Positions 9,762 through 18,203 of a DNA stretch of 64,000 nucleotides are shown one piece after another. Origin of the DNA: Sipunculus nudus (Eukaryota > Annelida > Sipuncula > Golfingiida > Sipunculidae); NCBI GenBank assembly GCA_026874595.1, contig JAPPUL010000085.1, forward strand, positions 1 to 64,000. Reading direction: 5' to 3'. Position 1 is the stretch's first letter; the number at the start of each line of letters is the position of its first letter. The notes under the pieces were generated by a model, which searched no databases, was not told where the DNA came from, and saw nothing but the letters and a program-made list of their open reading frames with translations. Position numbers and translations under genes: made by a program.

Positions 9762-10073
9762 ATGGAAAACATAGAGTTTGAATTCAGTACAGATTATCCT
9801 AGAAAGTTAAGAGGTTCGGCTGTTGTGGTAGGAGTAGTTTCAAGTGGGAATCTGGAAGTTTTGGTAGAAGAGCATGAACTTGGCGGCAGGTGCAAATTTA
9901 ATATTAGTACAAGCGTGAAAGGACATAAAAAGACCTGGCATGAGGTATTAAGGAGTTTTGCAGAGCGTCGTGGAGTATCGGATTTATTATTTTCAATAAA
10001 CGACATGGGAGCAACGCCTGCAGTAGTAACTCTAAGGCTTGATCAGGCACTAAACGCTTTTTGTGCGGAGTAA
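9762..10073 (+). CDS. mdcC: Malonate decarboxylase acyl carrier protein (delta subunit)
   Basis: 103 residues. The carrier holds 2'-(5''-phosphoribosyl)-3'-dephospho-CoA on a Ser, to which acetyl and malonyl groups are bound. The visible site is GVVSSGNLEVLVE, with Ser27/Ser28 matching the modified Ser region of known MdcC. Prosthetic-group synthesis and attachment would be done by MdcB and MdcG encoded downstream. The stop lies inside a 15-bp tandem repeat that runs up to mdcD. Confidence 0.92.
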   Translation: MENIEFEFSTDYPRKLRGSAVVVGVVSSGNLEVLVEEHELGGRCKFNISTSVKGHKKTWHEVLRSFAERRGVSDLLFSINDMGATPAVVTLRLDQALNAFCAE

Positions 10074-10110
10074 TAACTTACGGAGTAATAACTTACGGAG
10101 TAACAATTTA
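10066..10110 (+). repeat. Three tandem 15-bp units between mdcC and mdcD
   Basis: The unit cggagtaataactta occurs at 10066, 10081 and 10096 (third copy with two changes). The first copy contains the last codon and stop of mdcC. Each copy contains GGAG, so mdcD has three stacked Shine-Dalgarno-like sites; only the last is at a normal distance (ten bases) from the ATG at 10111. Confidence 0.95.
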
Positions 10111-10998
10111 ATGTATTATCTTGAGTCAACAGCACGCCAGAGGGCAAATACTATAGTAGATGAAGGAAGCTTTGTCGAATTATCCAAAGCCAGCTTAAAG
10201 AATAGAAGTAAACATCTTGAACTATTAGACCTGCCGGTTTCATTTGACGATGGAGTAATAATAGGCAAAGGGCTTATAGGAGGGCAAAAAGGATATATAA
10301 TATCACAAGAGGGTAAATTCTTAGGAGGCGGGGTAGGCGAGATACATGGAGCAAAGATAACAGGCTTATTAAAACTAGCGTTAAAGGAAAATGCAGATTT
10401 AGTATTACTTTTACTTGATTCAGGAGGAGTCAGACTACACGAAGCAAATGCAGGACTAATTGGGATATCAGAGATTCTAAAAGCCCTTATGGTCCTAAAA
10501 GCTAAAGGTATAAAGGTATTTAGCTTAATAGGAGGACAGACAGGCTGTTTTGGAGGGATGTCGATAGTAGCAAGTTGTTCTTCTGCAATTATAATGTCTG
10601 AAGAGTCGCGTTTTGGACTATCCGGGCCTGAGGTGATAGAGACAGTTAAGGGAGTAGATGAGTTTGACTCACGCGACAAAGCAACCGTATGGCAAACATT
10701 TGGCGGCAAGCACAGATATTTGCTTGGAGATGCAAATTATATAGTAGAAGACAGCATATCAAGTTTTCGAAACAAAGTGCTAGAGCTTTTAAATGCTGAA
10801 TATAAGTTTGATTTAGAGTATCTTGAGCAAAAACATAAGATGCTAAAAAAGCGTCTTTTACACTTTGAAGGGGTATCTGAGGCACGTGATATATGCAAGG
10901 AATATAATTTAGCAAATAAGGATATAGGTTTACTTCCGATCTCACAGTTCATAAAGTTAGTCGATAAAAATATTAATAAAAATATGCAAGGGGACTAA
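10111..10998 (+). CDS. mdcD: Malonate decarboxylase beta subunit
   Basis: 295 residues; with MdcE it forms the carboxyltransferase-like unit that decarboxylates malonyl-ACP to acetyl-ACP. It has the crotonase-like carboxyltransferase features GGGVGEIHGAKI, LLLLDSGGVRLHEANAGL and GGQTGCFGGMSIVA. I start it at the ATG at 10111 (MYYLES). A frame-compatible GTG at 10063 would add a meaningless repeat peptide (RSNNL three times) from the tandem repeat. Confidence 0.93.
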   Translation: MYYLESTARQRANTIVDEGSFVELSKASLKNRSKHLELLDLPVSFDDGVIIGKGLIGGQKGYIISQEGKFLGGGVGEIHGAKITGLLKLALKENADLVLLLLDSGGVRLHEANAGLIGISEILKALMVLKAKGIKVFSLIGGQTGCFGGMSIVASCSSAIIMSEESRFGLSGPEVIETVKGVDEFDSRDKATVWQTFGGKHRYLLGDANYIVEDSISSFRNKVLELLNAEYKFDLEYLEQKHKMLKKRLLHFEGVSEARDICKEYNLANKDIGLLPISQFIKLVDKNINKNMQGD

Positions 10999-11008
10999 AT
11001 TTATTATT

Positions 11009-11719
11009 ATGGAGATAAAAAGGCTTCTTAAATTACTCTTTGGAGAAAACCACAATGTGACAATATCATCTTCTAATCTAATAAAGGGTTTTGGGAGGAC
11101 ATGCGATGGGCAAGATGTATTTATAATCGGCACAGCCAATGAAACATACATGGGAGTATCTCTAATCATGAAGTTTTGCGATGAGCTTTTAGAGGTTATA
11201 AAAGCCGAGGCAAAGATACCAATATTAATATTAGTGAGTACAAAAGGACAAAGGCTAAGTAAAGAAGATGAGCTACTAGGAATAAATAATTACTTTGCCC
11301 TTTTGGTTGAATTGCTTCATTTAGCTAAACTCCGAGGACATAAAGTAATAAGTCTTTTATATTCACTTGCTGTAAGCGGCGCTTATTTATCAACGGGTTT
11401 AATGTCAAGTGATTGTTACGCTCTTTTAAAGACTAAAATAAAGGTTATGGATTTACGTGCGATGTCTAAAGTTACAAAAGTATCGCTTAGCAAATTGGAG
11501 GAGCTAAATAGAAGTTCTTCAATACTATCGCCAGAAGTAGAAAATTACTATAACATGGGGGGTATAATAGGCATCTGGGAAGAGGATAAATTAGACTTAA
11601 AACTGGCAAAAGCGCTTAAAACAGATTCTAAAGTTAATGAAAGTCGTATGCAAAAGAAGTTCAAAGAGGGTCGAAGCCAAGGATATGGAGTACTAAAGGC
11701 GATAATTAATGACAGCTAG
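11009..11719 (+). CDS. mdcE: Malonate decarboxylase gamma subunit
   Basis: 236 residues, partner of MdcD. Segments such as ILILVSTKGQRLSKEDELLG and YSLAVSGAYLSTGLMSSDCY fit the MdcE fold. It starts at ATG 11009, with AGGGG about 16 bases upstream, which is a long spacing. It overlaps mdcG by 11 bases, so translation is likely coupled. The sequence is more divergent than MdcA or MdcD but the position is diagnostic. Confidence 0.9.
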   Translation: MEIKRLLKLLFGENHNVTISSSNLIKGFGRTCDGQDVFIIGTANETYMGVSLIMKFCDELLEVIKAEAKIPILILVSTKGQRLSKEDELLGINNYFALLVELLHLAKLRGHKVISLLYSLAVSGAYLSTGLMSSDCYALLKTKIKVMDLRAMSKVTKVSLSKLEELNRSSSILSPEVENYYNMGGIIGIWEEDKLDLKLAKALKTDSKVNESRMQKKFKEGRSQGYGVLKAIINDS

Positions 11720-12359
11720 ATTTTATAAAAGGCATTGCTTTGCATGGGTTAGTCCTATGCTATTTGCTAACGCATCTAATTACATTCTAAACAACAAAGA
11801 ATATAAAGACGATGTTATAAAATGGATTAAATCAGGCTTGCCGCTAATAATGACCAATCCCAAATATCAAAAAAGTTATATCTCACTAGGCCTTAGTCTT
11901 TTAAATGGCAAAGAGAAAAATCGTCTTTGCTTGGATGTAGATATAAAATATATAATTGCTTATATGCCAGCCCCTGCCCTTGAACTATTATCTGGTGTGC
12001 TTAAGTCAAAATGGTTTTTTATAGAGAAGCTGCTATCAAAGACAAAGGAATTGGGTACTAACTTATATGCATACGGCTCTTACGCATGGGAATATGTAAG
12101 TGGACTTTCTTATGTTGATGCAGATTCTGATATAGACATATTCTTTAAACCGAATGATAATCTAGAAAAGGTTTTAGAGCTTCTAATGACTTATAAAAGT
12201 TTACTTAATTTAGATGGCGAGATTTGTTTTGCTGATAATAGTTGTGTATGTTGGCATGAATATTATCTATCTAACGATAAAGTATTAATAAAGATGCCTT
12301 ATAAAGCTTATTTGGAAGCAAAAGAAAAAGTATTAACTAAAAAAGTATTATCTAAATAA
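11709..12359 (+). CDS. mdcG: Phosphoribosyl-dephospho-CoA transferase (holo-ACP synthase)
   Basis: 216 residues. The enzyme moves the 2'-(5''-triphosphoribosyl)-3'-dephospho-CoA product onto the Ser of MdcC. It carries the nucleotidyltransferase motif: Gly-Ser in YAYGSYAWEY followed by paired Asp in DADSDIDIFF. N-terminal RHCFAWVSP and a C-terminal WHEYYLS region also fit MdcG. Overlaps mdcE and sits ten bases before mdcB. Confidence 0.93.
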   Translation: MTARFYKRHCFAWVSPMLFANASNYILNNKEYKDDVIKWIKSGLPLIMTNPKYQKSYISLGLSLLNGKEKNRLCLDVDIKYIIAYMPAPALELLSGVLKSKWFFIEKLLSKTKELGTNLYAYGSYAWEYVSGLSYVDADSDIDIFFKPNDNLEKVLELLMTYKSLLNLDGEICFADNSCVCWHEYYLSNDKVLIKMPYKAYLEAKEKVLTKKVLSK

Positions 12360-12368
12360 AGTAAAGAC

Positions 12369-13241
12369 ATGCTAAACTTAATATCTAAAAAAAGAGCATA
12401 TCATGAAAAAGCAGATATGATATCAAAGCTGGTTATAGAGAGTTTATACGAGGAACTTTTATTATACCCGAAGGCAGGGCTTGTAAGCTTTATTGACAAT
12501 GGTAGTCATAAAGACATGAATTACAAAACCTTTCAAAAAAGCATAAACGCCCTAAGAAGTTATTATAAAGAAATAGTGCTTGCAGGACTTTGGCAAATGA
12601 GTTTTTCAAAGTTAAAGGAGTATGCACTTGAAGGGGAAAGGAGGATGTTTTTGGCAACAGGGGGTATAAATACTCATAAGGGCTTAATATTCTCACTAGG
12701 TCTTCTTGGAGCAACAGCAGGTGTGTTGCTTGGACTTAAAAAGCCGCTTACAAAAGACAATATCCAACATATAATAAAAAGCAGATGGCGTTTAGCTATT
12801 TTGGAAGAAATAGAGATATCTAAACTAAAAAGCGGCGCAAGCCACGGTGAAAAGATGTTGTATTACTATGCGGCAGGTGGAGCTCGCAAGGAGGCCTATC
12901 TTGGTTTCCCGCATATTTTTGATTATGCACTCCCAACTCTATATAAGACAGTGAAGAAAACAAAAGACAAAAGAAAGGCCTTACTACAGACATTTTATGT
13001 ACTTGTAAGCAAACTTGAAGATACAAATCTATTATACAGGGGCTCAAGAGGCGGTTTACTAATTGCACAAAAGGCAGCAAAAGATTTCCTTAATCTAGGA
13101 GGTGTTTATAATAAGGCGTGGGAATTGGAGGCGATAAAAATGCATAAAATGTTTATAACACTTAACTTATCTCCTGGAGGGAGTGCAGATTTGCTTGCAG
13201 CGAGTTGGTTTTTATTTAGATTACAGATGGAATTAAAATGA
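12369..13241 (+). CDS. mdcB: Triphosphoribosyl-dephospho-CoA synthase
   Basis: 290 residues, CitG/MdcB family. It condenses ATP with dephospho-CoA to make the prosthetic-group precursor for MdcC. Family blocks seen: YPKAGLVSFIDNGSHKDM, ATGGINTHKGLIFSLGLL, KSGASHGEKMLYYYAAGGAR, and ...DTNLLYRGSRGG. The last four bases overlap mdcH (ATGA). No second copy is seen in the window. Confidence 0.94.
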   Translation: MLNLISKKRAYHEKADMISKLVIESLYEELLLYPKAGLVSFIDNGSHKDMNYKTFQKSINALRSYYKEIVLAGLWQMSFSKLKEYALEGERRMFLATGGINTHKGLIFSLGLLGATAGVLLGLKKPLTKDNIQHIIKSRWRLAILEEIEISKLKSGASHGEKMLYYYAAGGARKEAYLGFPHIFDYALPTLYKTVKKTKDKRKALLQTFYVLVSKLEDTNLLYRGSRGGLLIAQKAAKDFLNLGGVYNKAWELEAIKMHKMFITLNLSPGGSADLLAASWFLFRLQMELK

Positions 13242-14143
13242 GTCTTTGTATATTATGTCCCGGACAAGCAAGTCAGTCAAGTCAAATGCTAAACCTGTTA
13301 CCTAAAAACAGTTTAACAAAAGAAATACTAAACTATACAAAGTCATTGCTAAAAAGGGATCTAAGTGAACTCCTAAATTCAAAAGACATGTTTTTAAACA
13401 TAAACGCCCAACCTTTAATAGTAAGCACTCAAATGGCTATGTGGCAAAGCCTATCAAAACTCATCCCAAAACCTAGATTAATTGCAGGATATAGTATAGG
13501 CGAGCTAAGCGCTTACGCTTGTGCTGGAGCAATAAAAACTCATGAAGTAATACATTTATCTAAACTAAGAGCACAAAGGATGAGTAAAGCGAATAAAAGA
13601 AAAGTTAAGATGATTATAATATCTGATTTAAGTCGCTTTCATATAGACAAGTTATGTAAAGAATATAATGCACAACTTTCTATAATAATTAATACAAAAA
13701 GATTTTTGGTTGCGGTTGACGAAGCTATATTTGCTATTTTTGTAAAACGGATAGATGAGCTAGGAGGAGGATATACGCTTATAAATGTTGAAGTTGCAGC
13801 ACATACTAAATGGTTATCAGAGGCAAGTCATTTATTTAAAAAGGATCTTGAAAGCTCTAATATAAAAGATCCGCAAATACCGGTATTATCAGGTACAAGC
13901 GTAGGCTTAGTATATAAAAGGGATATGCTAATAAAAGACTTATCAAGGCAAATATCCCACTATATAGACTGGCAAACACTAAGCTCAGTCTTGCTTGAAA
14001 GCTGCAAGGTAGTTTTAGAGATAGGTAGTAGCAACTGGCTAACTAATATGCTGCGTCAAGAAAATAAATATATATCAGCTCGTGCAGTAGTCGATTTTAA
14101 AAACATTGAAGCAAGTGCTTTATGGGTTAATTCTAAACTCTAA
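13238..14143 (+). CDS. mdcH: Malonyl-CoA:ACP malonyltransferase of malonate decarboxylase
   Basis: 301 residues, FabD-like acyltransferase that primes the carrier with malonyl groups. N-terminal LCPGQASQSSQM, nucleophile elbow GYSIGELSAYACAGA with Ser, and VEVAAHTKWL with the catalytic His. The elbow has Tyr where FabD/MdcH proteins usually have His (GHSLG). It is the last gene of the operon. Its 3' end is part of a 262-bp segment duplicated in tandem, so 10 codons and the stop reappear at 14385. Confidence 0.92.
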   Translation: MSLCILCPGQASQSSQMLNLLPKNSLTKEILNYTKSLLKRDLSELLNSKDMFLNINAQPLIVSTQMAMWQSLSKLIPKPRLIAGYSIGELSAYACAGAIKTHEVIHLSKLRAQRMSKANKRKVKMIIISDLSRFHIDKLCKEYNAQLSIIINTKRFLVAVDEAIFAIFVKRIDELGGGYTLINVEVAAHTKWLSEASHLFKKDLESSNIKDPQIPVLSGTSVGLVYKRDMLIKDLSRQISHYIDWQTLSSVLLESCKVVLEIGSSNWLTNMLRQENKYISARAVVDFKNIEASALWVNSKL

Positions 14144-14375
14144 AAGCATATAGTTTACTTGGAATGCCGCATATTATGAGGGTTTAGTTTTACTTTCTTT
14201 CGCACAATCTCAAAATGCAGGTGAGGACCAGTCGAACGACCTGTTGAACCAACATTGCCTATATATTGCTTTTTGTTAACATACTCTCCCTTTCTAACTC
14301 TAATACGAGATAAATGTCCATATAAAGTTTTATAATCATAAAGATGCTTTATGACAATAAGATTACCATAACCAC
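14114..14375. repeat. Tandem duplication, copy 1 (mdcH end plus M23 peptidase end)
   Basis: This segment is repeated at 14385-14646, an offset of exactly 271 bases, with only a few mismatches (for example catatag against cagatag). It holds the last codons of mdcH and, on the minus strand, a copy of the last 70 or so codons of the M23 peptidase gene. The peptidase copy is a dead fragment with no start. The duplication took in the junction of two convergent genes, leaving one full copy of each. Confidence 0.95.
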
Positions 14376-14384
14376 CAACATAAC

Positions 14385-14646
14385 AGTGCTTTATGGGTTA
14401 ATTCTAAACTCTAAAAGCAGATAGTTTACTTGGAATGCCGCATATTATGAGGGTTTAGTTTTACTTTCTTTCGCACAATCTCAAAATGCAGGTGAGGACC
14501 AGTCGAACGACCTGTTGAACCAACATTGCCTATATATTGCTTTTTGTTAACATACTCTCCCTTTCTAACTCTAATACGAGATAAATGTCCATATAAAGTT
14601 TTATAATCATAAAGATGCTTTATGACAATAAGCTTACCATAACCAC
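14385..14646. repeat. Tandem duplication, copy 2
   Basis: Second copy of the 262-bp segment. Here the minus-strand part is the true 3' end of the peptidase gene, and the 30 or so bases at 14385-14414 are a dead fragment of the mdcH end. Confidence 0.95.
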
Positions 14647-15349
14647 GCGCATAGCCAGTAAATACAACTTGCCCCTTTTGAGCAGAGTATACAGGAGTCC
14701 CGGTTGGAGCTGCAATGTCAAGTCCTCCATGAAAAGTTTTCTTATGTTTAAAAGGATCTTTTCGAATTCCAAAAGGTGAGCTTATATATCCTGTTTTGAG
14801 CGGACTTGTAAACTTAGACGCATTAAAATACTGCCATTCTTGTTTAGAGAGCCTTCGAAACGGGATAAAGACTCTCTGTCCAGAATAAAGGATGTTGGTA
14901 TGCTTATTAAATCTATTAACTTTAGACAAAAGCCAAACAGGAGTATTAAACTGCATAGCAAGAGATTTTATATTTGTAATCTTATCAAGATAAATAAAAG
15001 AGCCTCTGACATTCGGAATAAATATAGTACTACCTATATTAAGGTCATAATGGCTGCTAATATAGTTTATAGAGATTATAGTATCTTTATTAAGCCCGAT
15101 ACGACTTGCGATATTGGCGATAGAATCATGTTTTTTAACTTTATAAGTTGCTATTTTAAATTGGAACGATATAGTCCTACTAAGTTTAGCGCGTGAATTA
15201 TAGTATATAAGAGTATTTCTAAAATCACTAAAAACAGCATCATCCATAGACAAATCGTTTATGCGATAATCTTTATCAAAAGGATAAGATATTTTGAATT
15301 CTAAGATGATGAAGGATATCAGAATAAACGTAAAGTAAATATATCGCAT
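14426..15349 (-). CDS. Exported LysM / M23 family metallopeptidase
   Basis: Peptidoglycan endopeptidase or scaffold. An N-terminal hydrophobic signal segment is followed by two LysM-like modules (one with KKHDSIANIASRIGLNKD...IGSTIFIPN, one ending GQRVFIPFR) that bind cell-wall sugars, then an M23 (LytM-like) domain. Zn ligands are present: HGGLD and HLHFE, and the first part GYISSPFGIRKDPF is typical. I take the ATG at 15349 as start; an in-frame GTG at 15361 adds four residues. About 307 residues. Its last third is partly duplicated downstream. Confidence 0.9.
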   Translation of the reverse strand: MRYIYFTFILISFIILEFKISYPFDKDYRINDLSMDDAVFSDFRNTLIYYNSRAKLSRTISFQFKIATYKVKKHDSIANIASRIGLNKDTIISINYISSHYDLNIGSTIFIPNVRGSFIYLDKITNIKSLAMQFNTPVWLLSKVNRFNKHTNILYSGQRVFIPFRRLSKQEWQYFNASKFTSPLKTGYISSPFGIRKDPFKHKKTFHGGLDIAAPTGTPVYSAQKGQVVFTGYARGYGKLIVIKHLYDYKTLYGHLSRIRVRKGEYVNKKQYIGNVGSTGRSTGPHLHFEIVRKKVKLNPHNMRHSK

Positions 15350-15532
15350 AAAGTATACCACAAATTGACAAACCTAATTATTATTGTAGTTGTATAAGAA
15401 ATAAAATATAGAAAGGAGAAAACTATATATAAACACTTAAATATACTATTTTAAACATAAAATAATATGTAATGCAAAGGTATTATTATAATTAGAGCTT
15501 ATTTATATTAAATTTAAAAATGGACGGAGATA

Positions 15533-16786
15533 ATGATATATAAGGTAAAGGACATTGATCTTGCACAACAGGGTTTACGAAAGATTGAATGGGCAGAGAG
15601 TAGGATGCCTGTATTAGAGGAACTTGGCAAAAGATATGAGAAAATAAAGCCGTTAGCTGGCATGAGGATAGCAGGGTGTATACACGTAACTAAAGAAACA
15701 GCTGTACTTGTAAAAACGCTAATTAAAGCCGGAGCTGAAGTAAGTTGGTCTGGCTGTAACCCATTATCAACACAAGATGACATATCAGCAGCACTGGCAC
15801 ACCTTGGAATATCTATATACGCTTGGCATGGAATGGAAAAAGAAGATTTTTATTGGTGCATTAAGAAGACCTTAGAAATAGAGCCGACACTAACTCTTGA
15901 TGATGGGGCTGATTTGGTGTTTACAATACACAAAGAGTATCATGATATGGCAAAAAGAGTACTAGGCGGAACAGAAGAGACTACCACAGGTGTAAAGAGA
16001 TTAAGAGCTATGGCAAATGACAACGCATTATTATATCCGATAATAGCAGTAAACGACTCTATAACAAAATGGGATTTTGATAATGTATACGGAACTGGGC
16101 AGTCATCGTTGGATGGCATAATGAGGGCAAGTTCTGTTTTGGTTGCAGGTAAAACCGTAGTAGTTTGCGGCTATGGACACTGTGGACGAGGAGTTGCAAT
16201 GCGTGCAAAGGGTCTTGGAGCCTCGGTCGTTGTCACAGAAATAAAACCAACTTCAGCGCTAAAAGCTCGTCTTGAGGGCTATGAAGTCATGCCTATGTTA
16301 GACGCTGCAAAGGTAGGTGATATATTTATAACTGCAACTGGTGTTAAAGATATCATAACCAAAGAGCATTTTAATTTAATGAAAGATGGTGCAATTATAT
16401 GCAATACAGGACATTATGATTGTGAAATAAATATAAATGATCTTGAGTCTATATCAATAGACAAAAAAGAGATCCGCCATGCTAATGAACAGTATAAGAC
16501 TAAAGACGGTAAGAGAATATATCTTCTTGCACAAGGAAGGCTTATAAATCTTGCCGCAGCAGAAGGGCATCCATCGGAAGTAATGGATATGTCTTTTGCT
16601 AACCAATTTCTTGGCTTAATAAAACTTGCTAATGGTGATAATAAACTTGCAAATAAGGTATACGTATTGCCAGAGGAGACTGATGAGGAGGTTAGTCAGA
16701 TAAAGTTAAAGAGCATGGGTATAAAGATAGATAATCTATCGAAAGAACAAATTAAATATGCGAGTGACTATAGTGCTGGAACATAA
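15533..16786 (+). CDS. ahcY: Adenosylhomocysteinase (SAH hydrolase)
   Basis: 417 residues. It splits S-adenosylhomocysteine to adenosine and homocysteine using bound NAD. The NAD-binding part shows GKTVVVCGYGHCGRGVA and the substrate part TTTGVKRL, with AEGHPSEVMDMSFANQ near the end. The length suits the shorter bacterial form, without the 40-residue insert. GGAG lies three bases before the ATG. The next gene starts inside its 3' end (29-base overlap). Confidence 0.96.
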   Translation: MIYKVKDIDLAQQGLRKIEWAESRMPVLEELGKRYEKIKPLAGMRIAGCIHVTKETAVLVKTLIKAGAEVSWSGCNPLSTQDDISAALAHLGISIYAWHGMEKEDFYWCIKKTLEIEPTLTLDDGADLVFTIHKEYHDMAKRVLGGTEETTTGVKRLRAMANDNALLYPIIAVNDSITKWDFDNVYGTGQSSLDGIMRASSVLVAGKTVVVCGYGHCGRGVAMRAKGLGASVVVTEIKPTSALKARLEGYEVMPMLDAAKVGDIFITATGVKDIITKEHFNLMKDGAIICNTGHYDCEININDLESISIDKKEIRHANEQYKTKDGKRIYLLAQGRLINLAAAEGHPSEVMDMSFANQFLGLIKLANGDNKLANKVYVLPEETDEEVSQIKLKSMGIKIDNLSKEQIKYASDYSAGT

Positions 16787-17990
16787 AACAGTAAATGAGA
16801 ATAAAGTAGATTTATTTTCAAAATGCATTGATTTTTTTAATGCAACAAAACATTATACTGAGAAGGGACTATATCCCTATTTCAGGTCAATAGAATCAGC
16901 ACAGGATACAGAAGTATTTATAAATAAGAAAAAATATTTAATGCTTGGCTCAAATAGTTATATGGGGCTTACAAATCATCCTAAGATTCTAAAAGAAGCA
17001 AAGGGTGCGATAGACAAATATGGATCTGGGAATGCAGGGTCAAGGTTTTTAAACGGGACACTTGATATACATAACAAATTAGAAGAGAAGCTTGCAGATT
17101 TTTTTGGTTTTGAAGATGCACTACTTTTTGGGACGGGCTATCTTGCTAATCTTGGGGTAATATCAGCTTTAGTTGGGCCAAAAGATTACGTTATAACAGA
17201 TAAGATGGACCACGCAAGTATATTCGATGCATCTAGGCTATCATTTGGTAAATTGCTTAAGTTTAAGCATAATGACATGAAGGATTTAGAAAGGCTACTA
17301 AAAAGCTGTAATACTAACCGTGGGAAGCTTGTTGTAGTTGATGGGGTATTTAGCATGGAAGGTGATATAGCTAATTTACCAGGAATTGTTGAGCTTTGCA
17401 GAAAATACAATGCTCGTATAATGGTTGATGATGCGCATGGAACAGGAGTGCTTGGGAAAGGGGGGCGTGGGACTCCTAATTATTTTGACCTTGTAGACTC
17501 TATAGATATTCTTGTAATAACGTTTTCTAAATCACTAGCCTCACTTGGTGGAGCGGCACTTGCATCAAAAGATGTGATATATTATCTTAAACATAAAGCA
17601 AGATCGTTAATATTTAGTGCAAGTATGCCTGCATCGGCTGTGGCAAGCGTTTCCAAGGCGCTGGATATTATACAAGAGGAACCCTCAAGAATTACAAGAT
17701 TGTGGTATAATACCAACAAAATGTTGTCTGCTCTTAATAAACTAGGTTTTAATACAGGGACAAGTAATACACCTATCATCCCAATTATAGTTGGAGGTAT
17801 GGATGAGACTTTTATATACTGGAGAAAGCTAACTGATGCTGGTATTTTTGTAAATCCTGTTGTGCCTCCTGCCGTTCAACCAGGGCAATGTCTTATTCGT
17901 ACAAGTTATATGGCAACTCATACTGACGAACAGCTTGACTGGGCTTTGGAAGTTTTATCAAGTGCTGGAAAGGAGCTTAATTTAATTTAA
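16758..17990 (+). CDS. PLP-dependent alpha-oxoamine synthase, serine palmitoyltransferase-like
   Basis: 410 residues, class-II-aminotransferase fold. It joins an amino acid to an acyl-CoA with loss of CO2. Features: LGSNSYMGLTNHP, YGSGNAGSRFLNGTLDIH, VDDAHGTGVLGKGG, and the PLP Lys in TFSKSLASLGG. The SRFLNGT form is what I associate with bacterial serine palmitoyltransferase-like enzymes, rather than BioF (SRLISGN), Kbl or HemA. First step of sphingolipid synthesis is therefore a fair but unproven call. The first residues (start at 16758) are uncertain since there is no ribosome site. Confidence 0.8.
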   Translation: MRVTIVLEHKTVNENKVDLFSKCIDFFNATKHYTEKGLYPYFRSIESAQDTEVFINKKKYLMLGSNSYMGLTNHPKILKEAKGAIDKYGSGNAGSRFLNGTLDIHNKLEEKLADFFGFEDALLFGTGYLANLGVISALVGPKDYVITDKMDHASIFDASRLSFGKLLKFKHNDMKDLERLLKSCNTNRGKLVVVDGVFSMEGDIANLPGIVELCRKYNARIMVDDAHGTGVLGKGGRGTPNYFDLVDSIDILVITFSKSLASLGGAALASKDVIYYLKHKARSLIFSASMPASAVASVSKALDIIQEEPSRITRLWYNTNKMLSALNKLGFNTGTSNTPIIPIIVGGMDETFIYWRKLTDAGIFVNPVVPPAVQPGQCLIRTSYMATHTDEQLDWALEVLSSAGKELNLI

Positions 17991-18192
17991 TACCTTTTTT
18001 AAGTAGTTTATCTAATGCCTTTTGGCTATCCTCTTTTTGCTTCTTATCTTCCTGCCATATCGATAATTCGTATAATGATTTTTTATGTCTTATATAATGT
18101 TTTTTTATAACTACTTTAGTCTCTTCTCTATCCTTTGTTTTTGGTATAGTTGCATAAATATCATAAAGTAATACACCTGCTTTGCCTAACAT
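17977..18192 (-). CDS. Small basic hypothetical protein (71 aa)
   Basis: A Lys-rich frame whose 3' end overlaps the oxoamine synthase gene by 14 bases in the opposite direction. No motif is recognised. It lies 12 bases after the split lipoprotein gene on the same strand, so it could be the last member of that transcript. No clear ribosome site. Confidence 0.45.
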   Translation of the reverse strand: MLGKAGVLLYDIYATIPKTKDREETKVVIKKHYIRHKKSLYELSIWQEDKKQKEDSQKALDKLLKKGIKLN

Positions 18193-18203
18193 ACTAAGTT
18201 CAT

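Noticed and set aside
10063-10110. GTG start of mdcD at 10063
   Set aside because: It would code RSNNL three times from a tandem repeat inside the mdcC end; the ATG at 10111 has GGAG at normal distance.
16758-17990. 5-aminolevulinate synthase (HemA)
   Set aside because: The residues around the substrate site (SRFLNGT) and overall pattern differ from HemA (SGGTRNISG type).
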